From a virus, in the IMG/VR virus record IMGVR_UViG_3300037493_002938, positions 1-42,794 of that record: a stretch of 42,794 nt of DNA. One strand, written 5' to 3'. Each line of letters opens with the position of its first letter. Position 1 is the stretch's first letter. Position numbers and translations under genes: made by a program. The notes below the pieces were generated by a model that did not search any database, had not been told where the DNA came from, and worked only from the letters and a program-made list of their open reading frames with translations. This document shows, one piece after another, positions 40,335 through 42,794 of this stretch.

Positions 40335-41915
40335 TTAACATAATTCTACTTTAACCTGGTCTGCGGTTCCACGTTTGAATATCAAATAAACTCTATCTAC
40401 ACCAGAACTAACTTCATTCCAAATAACCATTGCCTGAGTATTTGTAAGTGTAGGTTCTACGGCTGATTGTATCATTTTTAATTTAATTTCTCCAGAAACT
40501 TCAACATCGCCGTTGCATACAATTTTATCGCCAATATATCCGATGTTTATGGTTCCTGGGTCAGTAACAATTGTTCCTGAAGTACGCGAAATAATATTCT
40601 TGTCTACCTCTGACCCAACTACAATCCCGTCTATCCATGTCACACCACCGCTGAGAGTGGTTGTAAAGTTATTTGGCCCGCCATCCGTAAGAGATATTCC
40701 CGAACCTTCGTTCATCGATAACAATATAACAGTATGTTCGTCTGCCTCTAACTGTGCGCTTGTATCTATTGTGTCTGTTCTTATGTTATCTGATATTCTG
40801 ATTTCATCTATCACCATTCGATTATAGAGGCCATAACCGGGCAACGCGGCAATCCAAGCGTCGGAACTGTGTGTCGGAAACGAATATGATGTACTCCAAG
40901 TTTCAATAAGCACATTGTCTCGATAGACCTTTAGGTTATTGGTTGATAGTGTGCTATCCCACGTATATCTCAGAGTGTAGAGCGTGTTTGCGCTCCATAA
41001 TAACGAAGTTACCCCGTAATAGTTCGCTGCGCCATCAGAAAACCCTAAAACACCGTATCCTCCGGCCAAACTCTCAATTGTACACTCAACTCGTGCTTGT
41101 CCAACGGTTCCATCAATATAGATTATCTGTTGAGACGTTGGAACAGTATCCTTAAAAAACATTTTTATATCAACGGTTATTTTTCCACTTGCTGGATGTA
41201 ATGCTGGTTTATTTGTAATTGTAGCGTATCCGCTGAGACCGTCAAAAGACAGTGCTTTTCCTGCAATTGCTTCGTTTATTTTTAAACCTTTTGAAGACGC
41301 TAATGAAATATCTCCAGAAATTGATAAATTACCTACACTTCTAGTAAAATCAAAAGTTGTATTTCCTGCGTTATCTTTAAGAGTATATATATTACTCTTT
41401 ACATCTAATTCAAATAAGTTAAAATCTCCAATACCTGACTTGGCATTGCGAAAATATATTTGTTTGTTGTCTAATCTTCCTATTGAAAAATTATCGGCTG
41501 ACATCGTGTCGTTTTGTATGTTTTGATTATAAACTACAAATCCGTCTCCTGCTATATTTTGCGAATCTCCTTCAACTACAGCATTGCCTGAACGAAATAT
41601 TGCGCCGTCTCCGCCAACTGCGCAATTTAAAATTTGTACTCTGTTTTGAGGGTCAAGAGTTCCTATTTCTATTCCAGTTGTAAATGGTGTTTCCGCGCCT
41701 ATTTCTTTCCAATCAGATAAACTTCCAGACGAAGCCGCGATTGACCACGTATATAGTTTATCAGTATCTCTAACCACTATTAAATCATTTTCAGTATTGT
41801 TTGCGATAGGTAGACTATCGCGCGTGTCTACTGTAGCTTTGAGCGGTAGTGCGCTATCAAGCGGAACCGCATCAAACTTGCCTGTCATCGAATTCATTAT
41901 ATATTTATATTGCAT
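40335..41915 (-). CDS. virion fibre with LamG-like lectin domain
   Basis: The protein is 526 residues. The N-terminus (MTGKFDAVPLDSALPLKATVDTRDSLP and LIVVRDTDKLYTW) is a typical fibre attachment region found in many phages. Residues about 85-215 are shaft-like (IEIGTLDPQNRVQILN, NFSIGRLDNKQIYFRN). Residues 215-430 form a concanavalin/LamG domain (KALSFDGLSGYATITNKP ... DNVLIETWSTS ... MVIDEIRISDNIR). The C-terminus has a fibre-tip pattern (GDVEVSGEIKLK). Its place before the capsid genes suggests a head or neck fibre. Confidence 0.75.
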   Translation of the reverse strand: MQYKYIMNSMTGKFDAVPLDSALPLKATVDTRDSLPIANNTENDLIVVRDTDKLYTWSIAASSGSLSDWKEIGAETPFTTGIEIGTLDPQNRVQILNCAVGGDGAIFRSGNAVVEGDSQNIAGDGFVVYNQNIQNDTMSADNFSIGRLDNKQIYFRNAKSGIGDFNLFELDVKSNIYTLKDNAGNTTFDFTRSVGNLSISGDISLASSKGLKINEAIAGKALSFDGLSGYATITNKPALHPASGKITVDIKMFFKDTVPTSQQIIYIDGTVGQARVECTIESLAGGYGVLGFSDGAANYYGVTSLLWSANTLYTLRYTWDSTLSTNNLKVYRDNVLIETWSTSYSFPTHSSDAWIAALPGYGLYNRMVIDEIRISDNIRTDTIDTSAQLEADEHTVILLSMNEGSGISLTDGGPNNFTTTLSGGVTWIDGIVVGSEVDKNIISRTSGTIVTDPGTINIGYIGDKIVCNGDVEVSGEIKLKMIQSAVEPTLTNTQAMVIWNEVSSGVDRVYLIFKRGTADQVKVELC

Positions 41916-41944
41916 ATTTGTGTTTTTCTATTTAAATTTATAAT

Positions 41945-42794
41945 TTACGGAATCATGGTGGATTTGGTTACCCAAACACCAACTTCTCTACATTCAAAAA
42001 CTAAATTATTACCACTTCTTATAATTCGCCAAGAACCGTTAGTGGCGGGGTCTCCAAAATAAAACGCTCCTGTAGATGCGACCTCAGCGTCTCCTGAGGA
42101 TAAAACTTTAGTGGTTTTTATAGTACCATTGACTTCTAACTTATAGACCGGGGCAGTAGTCCCAATTCCCACATTACCGCCAGCGGTTACTCTAAAATGT
42201 TCAGCGGAAGAAGTAGCACCTATATTAGTAGTGTTGATTGAAAAGTGCGTTCCCTGTGCCGCGTCAGTCCAATTCTCCGCTGCCCAAAAGGTTAAACGCC
42301 CTCTATGACCACCGCTCCATCCGGTAGTGCCGTAACCTCGTCCCGCAAAACTCACAAGTGCATCGCCACTTTGCACTGCAGTAGGCGCGCTTGCCGTTCC
42401 TCTTGCCCGTCTTCCAAGAAAATTACTATTACCAGACACGTTAAAAGAATCGACAGTCGAAATTGTGCCAGCGTTACTTGCTACAACTAACGACGAATCC
42501 GGGGAAGACGTTCCAATCCCAACATTTTTCGCGGAAAAATCGCCGAAGATTAACGGCGTATCTGACGCGCTGTTGTTAATATACAAAGTATTGCTCACTG
42601 CTCGCGCAGAACTAGGGCCCGCGCCATAGCCTAAAAACACATTACCTGTCGACCCAGCATTAGCATTATAACCAGCCCGTCCACCAATCGCGACATTATC
42701 GTTTCCTGATGCAACATTAAATAACGAATAATACCCTACTGCGGTGTTACGCTGTCCTGTTAAACTCTCAATCATAGAAAAGTCGCCGAGCGCG
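41945..42794 (-). CDS. tail/head fibre with adhesin-like repeats (5' end missing)
   Basis: The frame is open to the window edge; the first ATG at 42775 sits inside a repeat and is not the real start. The N-terminal visible part has GQRNTAVGYYSLFNVASGNDNVAIGGRAG, the repeat of trimeric adhesin-like head domains, then NVGIGTSSPDSSL and GNVGIGTTAPVYKLEVNG shaft units. The C-terminal cap is about 50 residues (GSWRIIRSGNNLVFECREVGVW). It lacks a peptidase S74 end. Probable trimeric fibre. Confidence 0.8.
   Translation of the reverse strand, partial: ALGDFSMIESLTGQRNTAVGYYSLFNVASGNDNVAIGGRAGYNANAGSTGNVFLGYGAGPSSARAVSNTLYINNSASDTPLIFGDFSAKNVGIGTSSPDSSLVVASNAGTISTVDSFNVSGNSNFLGRRARGTASAPTAVQSGDALVSFAGRGYGTTGWSGGHRGRLTFWAAENWTDAAQGTHFSINTTNIGATSSAEHFRVTAGGNVGIGTTAPVYKLEVNGTIKTTKVLSSGDAEVASTGAFYFGDPATNGSWRIIRSGNNLVFECREVGVWVTKSTMIP

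Overview
This window is part of an AT-rich double-stranded DNA tailed-phage genome or a phage-derived element. It carries a tail tape measure protein, a capsid protein preceded by a maturation protease and scaffold, an HK97-gp10-like joining protein, and no bacterial housekeeping or integration genes. No tail sheath is visible, which suggests a long non-contractile tail (siphovirus-like). Genes are tightly packed with many 4-base ATGA stop/start overlaps and good Shine-Dalgarno sites. TGA, TAA and TAG all act as stops, so the standard bacterial code applies. I cannot name the host.

Two opposed operons meet at about 12.6-12.8 kb. The plus-strand operon (1-12586) starts with the end of an unknown gene, then an SbcD/SbcC (T4 gp47/gp46-like) nuclease pair and a run of small unknown, coiled-coil and Cys-rich proteins. 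It continues with a glycan-biosynthesis cassette (4448-12149): an IspD-SDR fusion resembling CDP-ribitol synthases, a LicD/fukutin-type transferase fused to a GT2 domain, a PIG-L deacetylase, a WbqC-methyltransferase fusion, two more GT2-like proteins and a sugar-nucleotide epimerase. A small HExxH protein ends the operon. The cassette looks able to build and attach a decorated glycan that may contain ribitol phosphate.

The minus-strand operon (read from 42794 down to 12806) is the virion module. In transcription order it holds a repeat-rich fibre, a LamG fibre, an unknown protein, a fused protease/zinc-ribbon/scaffold, the major capsid protein, a head-tail connector, a small structural protein, and a LamG plus eight-repeat protein with a possible stopper tail. 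Then come an HK97-gp10-like protein, a tail terminator, a membrane protein, the tail tube, tail chaperones with a possible frameshift site, and the tape measure. An internal sigma70-type promoter follows, then two small related structural proteins, two Dit-like paralogues (one with a sialidase-like propeller), a 1419-residue hub, two small proteins, a metalloprotease-Hint tail protein, a discoidin-domain protein and a small terminal protein.

The junction between the operons (12587-12811) has no gene but much structure. It holds an array of TGTAT/ATACA half-sites at exact 11-bp spacing, a terminator hairpin, and interleaved complementary segments that can form a pseudoknot. The observations I rate highest are this junction RNA/DNA element, the Hint domain behind a metalloprotease in a tail protein, and the phage-encoded CDP-ribitol/LicD-like glycan pathway.
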